A DNA stretch of 5,827 nt from Minisyncoccota bacterium (GCA_018061745.1 JAGOTN010000028.1:1-5827); one strand, 5' to 3'. Positions 1-5,827 are shown, numbered from the stretch's first letter. The notes: generated by a model from the sequence alone, not told the origin. Program-made: numbers and translations.

Positions 1-149
1 GTTTTATCAAACAAAGACTGTTCTGTTTCGGATTCTTTTTCTGTATTTGGAGATTCTGTTTTATTTGCTTTTAAAATTACTAAACCAATTATTATTAAAA
101 CTAATACCACTGACACTATGGTCCAAATTGTTATTTTTTTAATTTCCAT
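1..149 (-). CDS. N-terminal fragment of a membrane-anchored protein, function unknown (3' end outside window)
   Basis: An open frame starts with ATG at 149-147 and runs to the left edge without a stop (49 complete codons). The visible part begins MEIKKITIWTIVSVV. It has a short Lys-rich cytoplasmic tip (residues 1-5), one hydrophobic segment (about residues 7-26, mostly Ile/Val/Leu) and then a charged linker rich in Glu, Lys, Thr and Ser (about 28-49). There is no lipobox cysteine, so it looks like a signal anchor or uncleaved signal sequence followed by an extracytoplasmic domain that is not visible. The start is four bases after the mnmA stop, and a GGTGAT purine run inside the end of mnmA (166-161) could serve as ribosome binding site, so it is probably co-transcribed and translationally coupled. 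CPR proteins with this start are often thioredoxin/DsbA-like or other anchored envelope proteins, but nothing here proves that. The gene is real with fair certainty; its function is not assigned. Confidence 0.7.
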   Translation of the reverse strand, partial: MEIKKITIWTIVSVVLVLIIIGLVILKANKTESPNTEKESETEQSLFDK

Positions 150-153
150 TACT

Positions 154-1254
154 CTATTGTATCACCCCGCCACCCAAACAACATCCTTCTTTATAGAATA
201 CTGCAGATTGACCAACTGCCGGTGAAATTACGGCATTTTTAAGCTTCAAGACCATATCCTGATTCGTAATTGATTCAATTTCTACTTCTTCTTTTTTTCC
301 TTGATATCTAAATGCTATTTCAAAAACTTCTGGTAATTTGTTTACCAATAAATTTATATTTTTTATAGAAATTTTATCTATAACTTTTTTTTCTAAATCC
401 TTTTTTTCTCCAACTGTAATTATATTTTTTTCCAAATCTTTAGACAAAACATAAAGAGGTTCTTGAGAATCTTTTTTAGTTGAAACAGAAAATCCATGTC
501 TTTCACCAATTGTGTAAAGTTCTGAACCGTTATGTGTTCCAATAATTTCCCCTTCTGCATTTACAACATTTCCTGACTTTAAATCTAATTTATTTTTTAA
601 AAAGGATTTCAAATCAACATCTCCAATAAAACACAAACCCTGACTATCTGCTTTTTTTGCTGTTGGAAGATTATTTTTTTCAGCTATTTCTCTAACTTCC
701 TTTTTTGTATATTTTCCAATAGGTAAAAGCATTTTCTGTAGACACTCTTTTCTGATATTCCAAAGAAAATAACTTTGATCTTTACTATTATCAATCCCTG
801 CAAGCATTTTAAATTCACCTTCATTCTCTTCAATTTGAGCATAATGACCAGTCGCCACAAAATCAGCGCCATTATTTATCGCCCAATCATAAAAAACTCC
901 AAATTTTACATATGTATTACACATAACATCTGGGTTTGGAGTCTCACCTTTTTTATAAGAATCAGTCATGTATTGAATAACTTTTTCTCTATAAACATCA
1001 GCAAGATCTACCATTTCAAAAGGAATTTCTAAATGAGCTGCGACACGCATAGCATCTCTCATTTCGTCTTTCCAATCACAACCAATTAAATCTGGGTGCC
1101 ATATCTTTATAAAAACTCCACGAACATCGTAGCCTTCTTTTTTTAATAAAGTTGCGGCAACAGAAGAATCAACTCCGCCAGATAAACCAACGTATACCTT
1201 TTTAGTATAGATATTTGCTTCTATTTTTTTTATGTTGTTCGAAATTTTTTGCAT
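154..1254 (-). CDS. mnmA: tRNA-specific 2-thiouridylase MnmA
   Basis: MnmA activates C2 of the wobble uridine U34 in tRNA(Lys), tRNA(Glu) and tRNA(Gln) with ATP and inserts sulfur delivered through a persulfide relay; it acts in the cytoplasm. From the start chosen here the protein has 366 residues, close to the family's usual 360-370. An N-terminal PP-loop SGGVDSS lies at residues 25-31. The two catalytic cysteines are in place: Cys112 in NPDVMCN and Cys208 in DSQGLCFIG. The ATGHYA and KDQSYFLW motifs and the C-terminal beta-barrel region ending GGGVIQ are also present, so it should be active. Upstream in-frame ATGs at 1272 and 1269 would give 372 or 371 residues. I prefer 1254 because GGAG (1267-1264) lies nine bases before it, while AGGA before 1272 is only one base away. 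The start lies inside mltG, overlapping it by 53 bases. No iscS or other sulfur-donor gene is in the window. Family assignment is firm; the start is less so. Confidence 0.96.
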   Translation of the reverse strand: MQKISNNIKKIEANIYTKKVYVGLSGGVDSSVAATLLKKEGYDVRGVFIKIWHPDLIGCDWKDEMRDAMRVAAHLEIPFEMVDLADVYREKVIQYMTDSYKKGETPNPDVMCNTYVKFGVFYDWAINNGADFVATGHYAQIEENEGEFKMLAGIDNSKDQSYFLWNIRKECLQKMLLPIGKYTKKEVREIAEKNNLPTAKKADSQGLCFIGDVDLKSFLKNKLDLKSGNVVNAEGEIIGTHNGSELYTIGERHGFSVSTKKDSQEPLYVLSKDLEKNIITVGEKKDLEKKVIDKISIKNINLLVNKLPEVFEIAFRYQGKKEEVEIESITNQDMVLKLKNAVISPAVGQSAVFYKEGCCLGGGVIQ

Positions 1255-2206
1255 AATACATTTCTCCATCATGTCCTGTTAAGAAAAATAAATAATCTCC
1301 CGGTAAAGCTGTCGCAGCTGCTAACAATGAATCTAATCCTGGATTACTTATTGCTGTGGGAGGTAATCCTTTGTGTACATAAGTGTTGTAAAGATTTTCT
1401 TTATCCTTTAGATCACTTCTAGTTAAATCAAAAGTTCCTTTATCAATAGAGTACACAAAAGTTGCATCTACTTGAAGAGGCATATCTTCATCTAACCTTT
1501 TCCAAATAACACTAGCAACTTCTTTTCTTGCTTCTGCTGTTGATTCTTTCTCAACTATTGAAGCTACAATAATCACATCATTTAAACTTCTGTTGTTTTG
1601 TTTTACTAAAGTCTTTACCTCAGATATCTTTTTTTCAAAAGTTTCTGTTAAAACTTTGTAGACTTCATAAGCTTTAACATTTTCTAGAAATAAATAAGTA
1701 TCTGGAAAAAGCATACCTTCACTATCTGAAGCCAATTGCATAAAAGCATTTTTATCAAAATAAGGAAAGCGAGACTCCATTATTAAAGCTATTTCTTCCA
1801 TAGTCACACCCTCAGGAAATCTTACTTGTTTTACTTCAATTCCAAAATCTCCGATAGTGATTCTCTTTGCTATTTCAAATATTGAAGGTGATTTTTCAAA
1901 TAAATATTCTCCAGAAACGACTTTACTGTCTCCTGCACTTAAAATTACAATCATGTTCAATATTGTCCTAGATTTAATTATCCCAAAATCCTTGAAAGAT
2001 TGACTCACTTCTCTAAGAGAAGACCCTTCTTCAATCTCAACAGATACTGGAAATTCCATATGTTTTACAGGACTAGTTAAATAAATCCATGAAATGCATA
2101 AAGATAGAGTCAAAATAAAAAGCGAAATTATAATATTATTTCTTTTTTTAGATAAACTATAAAAATTTATAACTTTGATTTTTAAATCAGGGTGAATTTT
2201 GAGCAT
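1202..2206 (-). CDS. mltG: Endolytic murein transglycosylase MltG (YceG-like)
   Basis: MltG cleaves glycan strands in nascent peptidoglycan at the outer face of the inner membrane and is thought to set glycan chain length by ending elongation. The 334-residue protein has a short basic cytoplasmic N-terminus, one transmembrane segment (about residues 24-43), a LysM-like subdomain (about 52-120) and the YceG catalytic domain (about 125-334). The hallmark ASIVEKE is at 215-221, with Glu219 the expected catalytic residue by comparison with Glu218 of the E. coli enzyme. The family blocks EGMLFPDTYLF (163-173), PLQVDATFVYSI and the GLPPTAISNPG stretch are all present, so it is full length and probably active. 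It begins 12 bases after the stop of the 415-aa gene, and its 3' end overlaps mnmA, fitting an operon. Upstream of the ATG there is only an A/T run and no Shine-Dalgarno sequence, so translation probably depends on coupling or an unstructured leader. Its presence implies that the cell makes or remodels peptidoglycan. Confidence 0.95.
   Translation of the reverse strand: MLKIHPDLKIKVINFYSLSKKRNNIIISLFILTLSLCISWIYLTSPVKHMEFPVSVEIEEGSSLREVSQSFKDFGIIKSRTILNMIVILSAGDSKVVSGEYLFEKSPSIFEIAKRITIGDFGIEVKQVRFPEGVTMEEIALIMESRFPYFDKNAFMQLASDSEGMLFPDTYLFLENVKAYEVYKVLTETFEKKISEVKTLVKQNNRSLNDVIIVASIVEKESTAEARKEVASVIWKRLDEDMPLQVDATFVYSIDKGTFDLTRSDLKDKENLYNTYVHKGLPPTAISNPGLDSLLAAATALPGDYLFFLTGHDGEMYYAKNFEQHKKNRSKYLY
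1264..1267 (-). promoter_or_regulatory. Ribosome binding site deciding the mnmA start
   Basis: GGAG on the minus strand lies nine bases upstream of the ATG at 1254-1252. Two tandem ATGs at 1272-1267 are in the same frame, and the second overlaps the first G of this site. The AGGA preceding them (1277-1274) is too close to serve either well, which favours the 1254 start. The site lies inside the 3' end of mltG, so translation of mnmA may be coupled to that of mltG. Confidence 0.5.
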
Positions 2207-2218
2207 AAAAAATATTTT

Positions 2219-3466
2219 TTAAATTGGTAGGTTAGATGGAGCCGTAGCTTTCTTTGATTCTACACGATGAAGTGAAGGTGTAGAAGAAACTTTTCCAGGT
2301 AAGTGAAATATTGTAGCTAATTCTTCTGTATTTAACACAAAAGAATCTCTTTCCACTATTTTTTTTCCAAAAAAATTATTGAATTTTGGACGATCTCTCC
2401 AGAAATAATCTCTCTCTTTATAAGCTTCTAGAATTTCATCTTTTAGAACTTTAATTTTATTTCCTGAAACATCTTGCCAAGGATAATCAAAAGAAGTAGT
2501 CCAAGACATACCAAAACTGTTTAAATCTGATGAATTATATTGTTTAAATGAACCAGTCATAGCTCCTACATAACCAGAATCGTAAGATGATTTTTCTGCT
2601 AAATAAATCATTCTGATACCTGTGTCAAAAGACATTTTTGCAATACTTCTTTCAATAGCTGTGATTCTTAATTCTTGCCCCTTTGTCATAGCTACTTGTT
2701 GTCTTTTATTTTCACCATCTTTTATTTCAACTTTTGATGATTCTTTAATTTTTGCAATCGCTTCTTTTCCACCTTCTTTCCAATTATCTTGAAGACTATT
2801 CCATGTACCTGGTTTTAAATCTTCTTTTTTATGTGCGCGAACAATTATTTGAATCCACATTTGGTGACCTGGATTTAATGAACCCAATGTCTCAATAACT
2901 GGAGTGATAGGATCAATTTTAAATTCTTCTTCAGTTTCTTTGTCTATTCCATAATCAACATAAGTTTTTATAGGAAAAGCATCTGGTTCATTTAATTTTA
3001 ATTCAGCTCCAAATAATTCTATACTTCCGTCATAACTTAGACCCATAGAATAATCATCAACTTCATTTACTTCAATTCCTCCGAATTGAGAATATAGTTG
3101 TGATTCAATTAATTTTTGGAATCCTTTTCTAGTCCAAATATAAAAATGAACATTTCCACCAATAGAAACTAATTCCAAAGAAAACCAAGCTCGGACTTTA
3201 CCTTGAACATATTTATCGTACCAAGTTCCCTCTCCTCCTGTTTGGTATAAAGCTGTTAAAAAGAGTTCCATTGCTGCTGGAGATTTTTCTATGTCTTGTG
3301 GAGGAACTATTTCAAGAAGAATATAATCTTGAGAAGCTAGAAAAGAGGCTCTGTTGGCATCAATATACATCTTAATTAAAAGCCAAAATAAAAGAAAAGG
3401 AATTGCAACAGGAATAATTGCAAACAAGAAGTCAAAGACATTACCAATGAGCGCAGAACTAAACAT
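2219..3466 (-). CDS. Membrane-anchored protein of a CPR-conserved family, similar to the N-terminal part of type IV secretion-like ATPases; function unknown
   Basis: I recognise the family but cannot give a proven function. The 415-residue protein has one long hydrophobic segment at about residues 10-32 (FDFLFAIIPVAIPFLLFWLL core) and then a soluble, probably cytoplasmic, alpha/beta region. Conserved-looking blocks are EKSPAAME (60-67), WFSLELVSIGGNVHFYIW (94-111), DPITPVIETLG (about 185-195), SFDYPWQD (about 323-330) and a C-terminal stretch from LNTEELATIFHLPG (378-391) to APSNLPI (409-415). From memory, the same blocks occur in CPR proteins annotated as hypothetical, and a related tail of the form APxNLP/NIP precedes the Walker A domain of VirD4/HerA-like ATPases of type IV secretion or pilus-like systems. 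This protein stops just where that ATPase domain would begin and has no P-loop of its own, so it may be a membrane scaffold or partner of a separately encoded ATPase. It is the first gene after the terminator at 3489-3530 and probably heads the operon with mltG and mnmA. No Shine-Dalgarno sequence precedes the ATG; a nearly leaderless mRNA is likely. Confidence 0.85.
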   Translation of the reverse strand: MFSSALIGNVFDFLFAIIPVAIPFLLFWLLIKMYIDANRASFLASQDYILLEIVPPQDIEKSPAAMELFLTALYQTGGEGTWYDKYVQGKVRAWFSLELVSIGGNVHFYIWTRKGFQKLIESQLYSQFGGIEVNEVDDYSMGLSYDGSIELFGAELKLNEPDAFPIKTYVDYGIDKETEEEFKIDPITPVIETLGSLNPGHQMWIQIIVRAHKKEDLKPGTWNSLQDNWKEGGKEAIAKIKESSKVEIKDGENKRQQVAMTKGQELRITAIERSIAKMSFDTGIRMIYLAEKSSYDSGYVGAMTGSFKQYNSSDLNSFGMSWTTSFDYPWQDVSGNKIKVLKDEILEAYKERDYFWRDRPKFNNFFGKKIVERDSFVLNTEELATIFHLPGKVSSTPSLHRVESKKATAPSNLPI

Positions 3467-3475
3467 TGTGTCTAA

Positions 3476-3506
3476 ATAATACCATGACTAAAAACAAAAA
3501 GCGCAA
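3476..3506 (-). promoter_or_regulatory. Candidate extended -10 promoter for the 415-aa gene and mltG operon
   Basis: On the minus strand, TGG followed by TATTAT (3484-3476) matches an extended -10 element (TGn plus five of six bases of TATAAT). A weak -35, TTGCGC (3506-3501), lies 19 bases upstream, inside the terminator stem. Transcription would start near 3469, only about three bases before the ATG at 3466, giving a nearly leaderless mRNA. This agrees with the lack of a Shine-Dalgarno sequence. Because only 22 bases lie between the palindrome and the start codon, any promoter for this gene must be here or overlap the terminator. Confidence 0.45.
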
Positions 3507-3530
3507 TTTAAATTGCGCTTTTTGTTTTTA
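3489..3530 (-). terminator. Intrinsic terminator in a 42-base perfect palindrome after the sigma-like gene
   Basis: The 42 bases are perfectly self-complementary around the point between 3509 and 3510. The core is GCGCAATTTAAATTGCGC (3501-3518), flanked by A-runs on one side and TTTTTGTTTTT on the other on either strand. As RNA this gives a GC-based stem extended by A-U pairs and followed by a U-rich tract, the form of a Rho-independent terminator that can work in both directions. The TAA stop of the sigma-like gene (3530-3528) is the first three bases of the palindrome. No convergent gene exists on the plus strand here, so the minus-strand role is the relevant one. It separates the sigma-like gene from the operon that follows. 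Confidence 0.85.
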
Positions 3531-4571
3531 TGCTATTGAGTATTTACCCTTAACATCTTTTTTGAAGAATTTTGGATTTTGAAGATTTACTAAAATAGTA
3601 TTTTCTTTTACATATCTTTCTTTCAAAACTTTATCAATAATCTCTTCTTTAGTCATAGGACCATTTTTGTTTATAACATTGTTTATTACATCTCGAACAA
3701 CACCACTCATATATCCCCAATCAGATAGAGCATATAGACCACGTCCTACCAATACAAAACGAGAATCTTTAATCAATTCATTGTGAGTTGTTGCAACGTG
3801 TGCCTTTTTGTTGAAAAGTTTTGAGATTTGTTCAGCAACTTCTCGGAAGTGAATAGGAGAACCATGTCGACGAATAACTAAATATGCATAATCTCGCATA
3901 CCTTTTACATTTATATTTGGCGAATCAGCTTTACCCCATTCTCCTAAAGGATTTTTCTTGATTTTTTTAGATGTATTCAACCATCTTTTTACAATTTCAT
4001 CATTTTTGTGATGAGCAGAAACTTCTTTAATATGATTTAGAAATTCCTCAACTAACTCAGCTTCTGAAACAATTTCATCTTCTTTAAGTTTTTCATACAT
4101 AGCTTTGATTGAAGTTTCAATCTTTTTTGCTAGAGGTTCATTTACACACCAACGACATGTGAACTCATTATTTTCTTTAAGACGAACAAAAGGATCTCCT
4201 AATACTAATAGAAAGTGAATGTGGTTTTGAATGCTTTTATTTTTTGAAATAATATCCAAAAGTTCTTCTTCATCAACAACTCCACCAAGACTATCTACAA
4301 TGTTTTTTAGTTCATCGAAAACAGGATTCAATTTAACAAAATCTTCAGATTTTCTAATATTAGATAGAGAGTATTCTTCAATTTGTCGAACTCGTTCTCT
4401 TGTAATATCGTATTTTTTTCCAATAGATTCTAGGGTTTGTTTATCGTCGGAAGCTCCTAAACCGTATCTATTAGTAACAATATCACGAGCCCTTTCAGGT
4501 AACGCGTCTAATATTTTTTTTGTAACCTGTTTAGGTTTAAAAGTTATAGTTGTGGCTGTTGTTGTTGGCAT
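3528..4571 (-). CDS. Sigma-70 region 4 and HARE-HTH domain transcription regulator
   Basis: The 347-residue protein starts with a Thr-rich tip (MPTTTATT), followed by a sigma-70 region 4 domain at about residues 18-75. Its helix-turn-helix TLESIGKKYDITRERVRQIE (46-65) is nearly the consensus -35 recognition helix of primary sigma factors. Regions 1-3 are absent, so it cannot act as an ordinary sigma factor: the core-binding, -10-melting region 2 is missing. A middle part (about 80-220) has a winged-helix-like segment with a lone Cys139-x-x-Cys142 pair. Residues 225-287 form a HARE-HTH domain (RDYAYLVIRRHG through RFVLVGRGLYAL), the fold of the RNA polymerase delta subunit N-terminal domain. 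The last 60 residues (GPMTKEEIIDKVL, ENTILVNLQNPKFF) look like another winged helix. A role in binding promoter DNA or RNA polymerase is inferred. I know similar proteins mainly from CPR genomes. The ATG at 4571 has no Shine-Dalgarno sequence but follows a candidate promoter; the gene ends in a strong terminator, so it may be monocistronic. Confidence 0.9.
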   Translation of the reverse strand: MPTTTATTITFKPKQVTKKILDALPERARDIVTNRYGLGASDDKQTLESIGKKYDITRERVRQIEEYSLSNIRKSEDFVKLNPVFDELKNIVDSLGGVVDEEELLDIISKNKSIQNHIHFLLVLGDPFVRLKENNEFTCRWCVNEPLAKKIETSIKAMYEKLKEDEIVSEAELVEEFLNHIKEVSAHHKNDEIVKRWLNTSKKIKKNPLGEWGKADSPNINVKGMRDYAYLVIRRHGSPIHFREVAEQISKLFNKKAHVATTHNELIKDSRFVLVGRGLYALSDWGYMSGVVRDVINNVINKNGPMTKEEIIDKVLKERYVKENTILVNLQNPKFFKKDVKGKYSIA

Positions 4572-4597
4572 TTTTATATATAAATTATGCTCTTTAA

Positions 4598-4624
4598 ATT
4601 ATCACCATTAGCTATGCATGTCAA
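4598..4624 (-). promoter_or_regulatory. Candidate promoter of the sigma-like gene
   Basis: On the minus strand a perfect TTGACA (4624-4619) is followed, 15 bases later, by GATAAT (4603-4598; five of six matches to TATAAT). Start of transcription would be near 4591, leaving a leader of about 20 A/T-rich bases before the ATG at 4571. The spacing is two bases short of ideal, so the match is good but not decisive. It lies entirely in the gap after the leuS stop, and no terminator hairpin with a U-tract is seen between leuS and this site, so read-through from leuS is also possible. Confidence 0.5.
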
Positions 4625-4638
4625 GCTTTTAGAGCTAA
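4608..4638. repeat. Short inverted repeat around the -35 element of the sigma-like gene
   Basis: TTAGCT (4608-4613) and AGCTAA (4633-4638) form an inverted repeat with 19 bases between the arms. The candidate TTGACA -35 lies between them, and the right arm covers the leuS stop codon. It could be an operator or chance; the arms are only six bases long and there is no U-tract, so it does not look like a terminator. Confidence 0.25.
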
Positions 4639-5827
4639 ATTACCAAAGAGACTAATTTATTTTGTACATATATAAACTTTTTTATCTCAACATCACCAAC
4701 CCATTTTTTAACAGTCTCATCTGATAAAACAATAGCCTTAATCTCTTCCTCTGAAATATTATTTTTCACATTTACCTGAGAACGAATCTTCCCATTGATT
4801 TGCACAGGAATCATAATTTCTTCATTTATAAGCATCTCAGGGTCAAATTTAGGCCATTCAGAAGCATGAATTGAATCTTTTTCTCCAAGAATCTCCCACA
4901 ACTCTTCAGCTGTGTGTGGTGCAATAGGAGCCAAAAGTTGAGCAACTATTTTTGCATCTTCTTTTGAAATTCCATTTTTGAAAATCTCATTTGTTAAAAT
5001 CATCAATTCAGAAATTGCTGTATTAAATTTTAATCGACTCATGTCATCTGTAACTTTTTTAATTGCTTTATGCAAAACTTTTTTTACAGATTCTGATGTT
5101 TCGTCTGTAAGTTTTTGTGGAATTTGAAAAATTCTTTCTAAAAATCTTCGTGCGCCCACAATTCCATTTGGATCCCAAGGATAATTTCCTGGTTCATTGT
5201 ATGGTCCAACAAAAGCTAAATATGTTCGCACCGTATCTGCTCCAAATTTCTCTACTTCTTTATCTGGATCGATAACATTTCCTTTTGATTTACTCATTTT
5301 ATTTCCATCTGTTCCTAAAATAAGTCCTCTGTTTAATCTGTATGAAAAAGGTTCTGAGACAGGAGAAAGTTTTAAATCAAAAAGTGCTTTGTTGAAAAAT
5401 CTTGCAAACAAAACGTGCATTGTTGTGTGTTCAGATCCTCCAGAATAAAAATTAATTGGCATCCATTTTTTAATTTTTTCTTGATCAGCAAATTTTTCTG
5501 AATTATTTGGATCTAGATATCGCAAATAGTACCAAGAAGAATCTACAAAAGTATCTAGTGTGTCTGTTTCTCTTTCTGCATCACCACCACATTTTGGACA
5601 TTTTGTATTCATCCAATCTGTCGCTTTTGCTAAAGGAGATTTTCCGTCATCACGAGGTAAGTAGTCTGAAATTTCAGGCAAGATTACAGGAAGATTTTTT
5701 TCAGCTTCTGGAACAGATCCACAGCTCGCGCAATTAATCATTGGAATTGGACAACCCCAATATCTTTGTCTTGAAACAGTCCAATCTCGCAATCTGTATG
5801 TTGATTTCATTTGACCTCCAACTTTTG
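4635..5827 (-). CDS. leuS: Leucyl-tRNA synthetase, C-terminal part (5' end outside window)
   Basis: LeuRS charges tRNA(Leu) with leucine in the cytoplasm. The frame stays open to the right edge (codons K-V-G-G-Q before the ATG at 5810), so that ATG is internal. About 396 codons are present of a protein usually near 800-860 residues; the N-terminal Rossmann half with HIGH and most of the editing domain lie outside. Numbered from Met 5810-5808, the visible part has the catalytic-domain re-entry YRLRDWTVSRQRYWG (5-19), a zinc-ribbon-like insertion with Cys27-x-x-Cys30 and Cys71-x-x-Cys74, the ETDTLDTFVDSSWYY block (81-95) and KMSKS (171-175). It then has the anticodon-binding helical domain (about 220-330, with LAPIAPHTAEELWE) and the small C-terminal domain ending KLVSLVI. 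Between the zinc module and KMSKS there is no large leucine-specific insertion like that of E. coli; the loop is short, as in B. subtilis. It ends with TAG 63 bases before the sigma-like gene. Confidence 0.97.
   Translation of the reverse strand, partial: KVGGQMKSTYRLRDWTVSRQRYWGCPIPMINCASCGSVPEAEKNLPVILPEISDYLPRDDGKSPLAKATDWMNTKCPKCGGDAERETDTLDTFVDSSWYYLRYLDPNNSEKFADQEKIKKWMPINFYSGGSEHTTMHVLFARFFNKALFDLKLSPVSEPFSYRLNRGLILGTDGNKMSKSKGNVIDPDKEVEKFGADTVRTYLAFVGPYNEPGNYPWDPNGIVGARRFLERIFQIPQKLTDETSESVKKVLHKAIKKVTDDMSRLKFNTAISELMILTNEIFKNGISKEDAKIVAQLLAPIAPHTAEELWEILGEKDSIHASEWPKFDPEMLINEEIMIPVQINGKIRSQVNVKNNISEEEIKAIVLSDETVKKWVGDVEIKKFIYVQNKLVSLVI

Noticed and set aside
775..1032. Open frame of 85 codons on the plus strand opposite mnmA, and a 62-codon frame on the minus strand at 684-872.
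   Set aside because: Both lie wholly inside mnmA, whose catalytic motifs span this region; the products have no recognisable features.
3689..3896. HARE-HTH domain as a sign of a restriction-modification or defence gene.
   Set aside because: The domain also occurs in restriction systems, but no nuclease or methylase motif is present and the N-terminal sigma region 4 points to transcription.
4231..4611. Open frame of 126 codons on the plus strand, opposite the sigma-like gene.
   Set aside because: It is antisense to a clear domain-bearing gene and is Ser-rich and low in complexity as expected of a shadow frame.
4608..4638. Inverted repeat after leuS considered as a leuS terminator.
   Set aside because: The arms are only six bases with a 19-base loop and no U-tract follows, so it does not meet the form of an intrinsic terminator.
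5197..5737. Two plus-strand open frames (5197-5448 and 5507-5737) opposite leuS.
   Set aside because: They are antisense to the KMSKS and zinc-ribbon region of LeuRS and show no coding character; their length reflects the AT-rich opposite strand.
154..5810. Possible use of an altered genetic code (UGA as glycine), known in some CPR lineages, because no visible gene ends in TGA.
   Set aside because: All complete frames are family-length under the standard code and use GGN codons at conserved glycines such as SGG in mnmA. Five stops (two TAG, three TAA) are too few to infer recoding.
5808..5819. GGAGGT followed by CAA and ATG inside leuS, which looks like a translation start at 5810.
   Set aside because: The frame is open upstream to the window edge (K-V-G-G-Q) and the sequence after the ATG is the middle of the LeuRS catalytic domain. 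The spacing of three bases is also short. It is an internal methionine, although an internal start product cannot be excluded from sequence alone.

Overview
The window is AT-rich and almost fully coding, and every supported gene lies on the minus strand. Read from the right edge leftwards (the direction of transcription), it holds the C-terminal part of leuS (leucyl-tRNA synthetase), a compact gene for a sigma-70 region 4 plus HARE-HTH protein, a gene for a membrane-anchored protein of unknown function, mltG (endolytic murein transglycosylase), mnmA (tRNA 2-thiouridylase), and the first 49 codons of a small membrane-anchored protein cut by the left edge. No RNA gene, CRISPR array, insertion sequence or other mobile element was seen.

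The gene set and the style of the proteins point to the Candidate Phyla Radiation (Patescibacteria), most likely a Parcubacteria/Nomurabacteria-type lineage. Reasons: the unknown 415-aa protein and the sigma-region-4/HARE protein both resemble families I know mainly from these genomes, the gaps are very short, neighbouring genes overlap, and codons are strongly A/T-biased. This assignment is from recognition, not from a search. All complete frames read through with the standard code, and the five visible stops are TAA or TAG.

The layout suggests three transcription blocks. leuS ends at 4635. A 63-base gap follows, with a candidate promoter and an inverted repeat for the sigma-like gene (3528-4571). 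That gene's stop codon lies inside a 42-base perfect palindrome (3489-3530) that looks like a bidirectional intrinsic terminator. Only 22 bases separate this palindrome from the next start codon, so the promoter for the 415-aa gene must abut or overlap the terminator, and its mRNA would be almost leaderless. From there the 415-aa gene, mltG, mnmA and the truncated membrane-protein gene are packed with gaps of 12 bases, an overlap of 53-71 bases and a gap of 4 bases, which fits one operon.

Functionally the window mixes translation fidelity (LeuRS, MnmA), cell-envelope work (MltG and two membrane-anchored proteins) and transcription control (sigma-like/HARE protein). The two points that most deserve attention are the sigma-region-4/HARE regulator without a core-binding region 2, and the orphan 415-aa protein that resembles the part preceding the ATPase in CPR type IV secretion-like proteins. 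I found no clear evidence of a wholly new multi-gene system.
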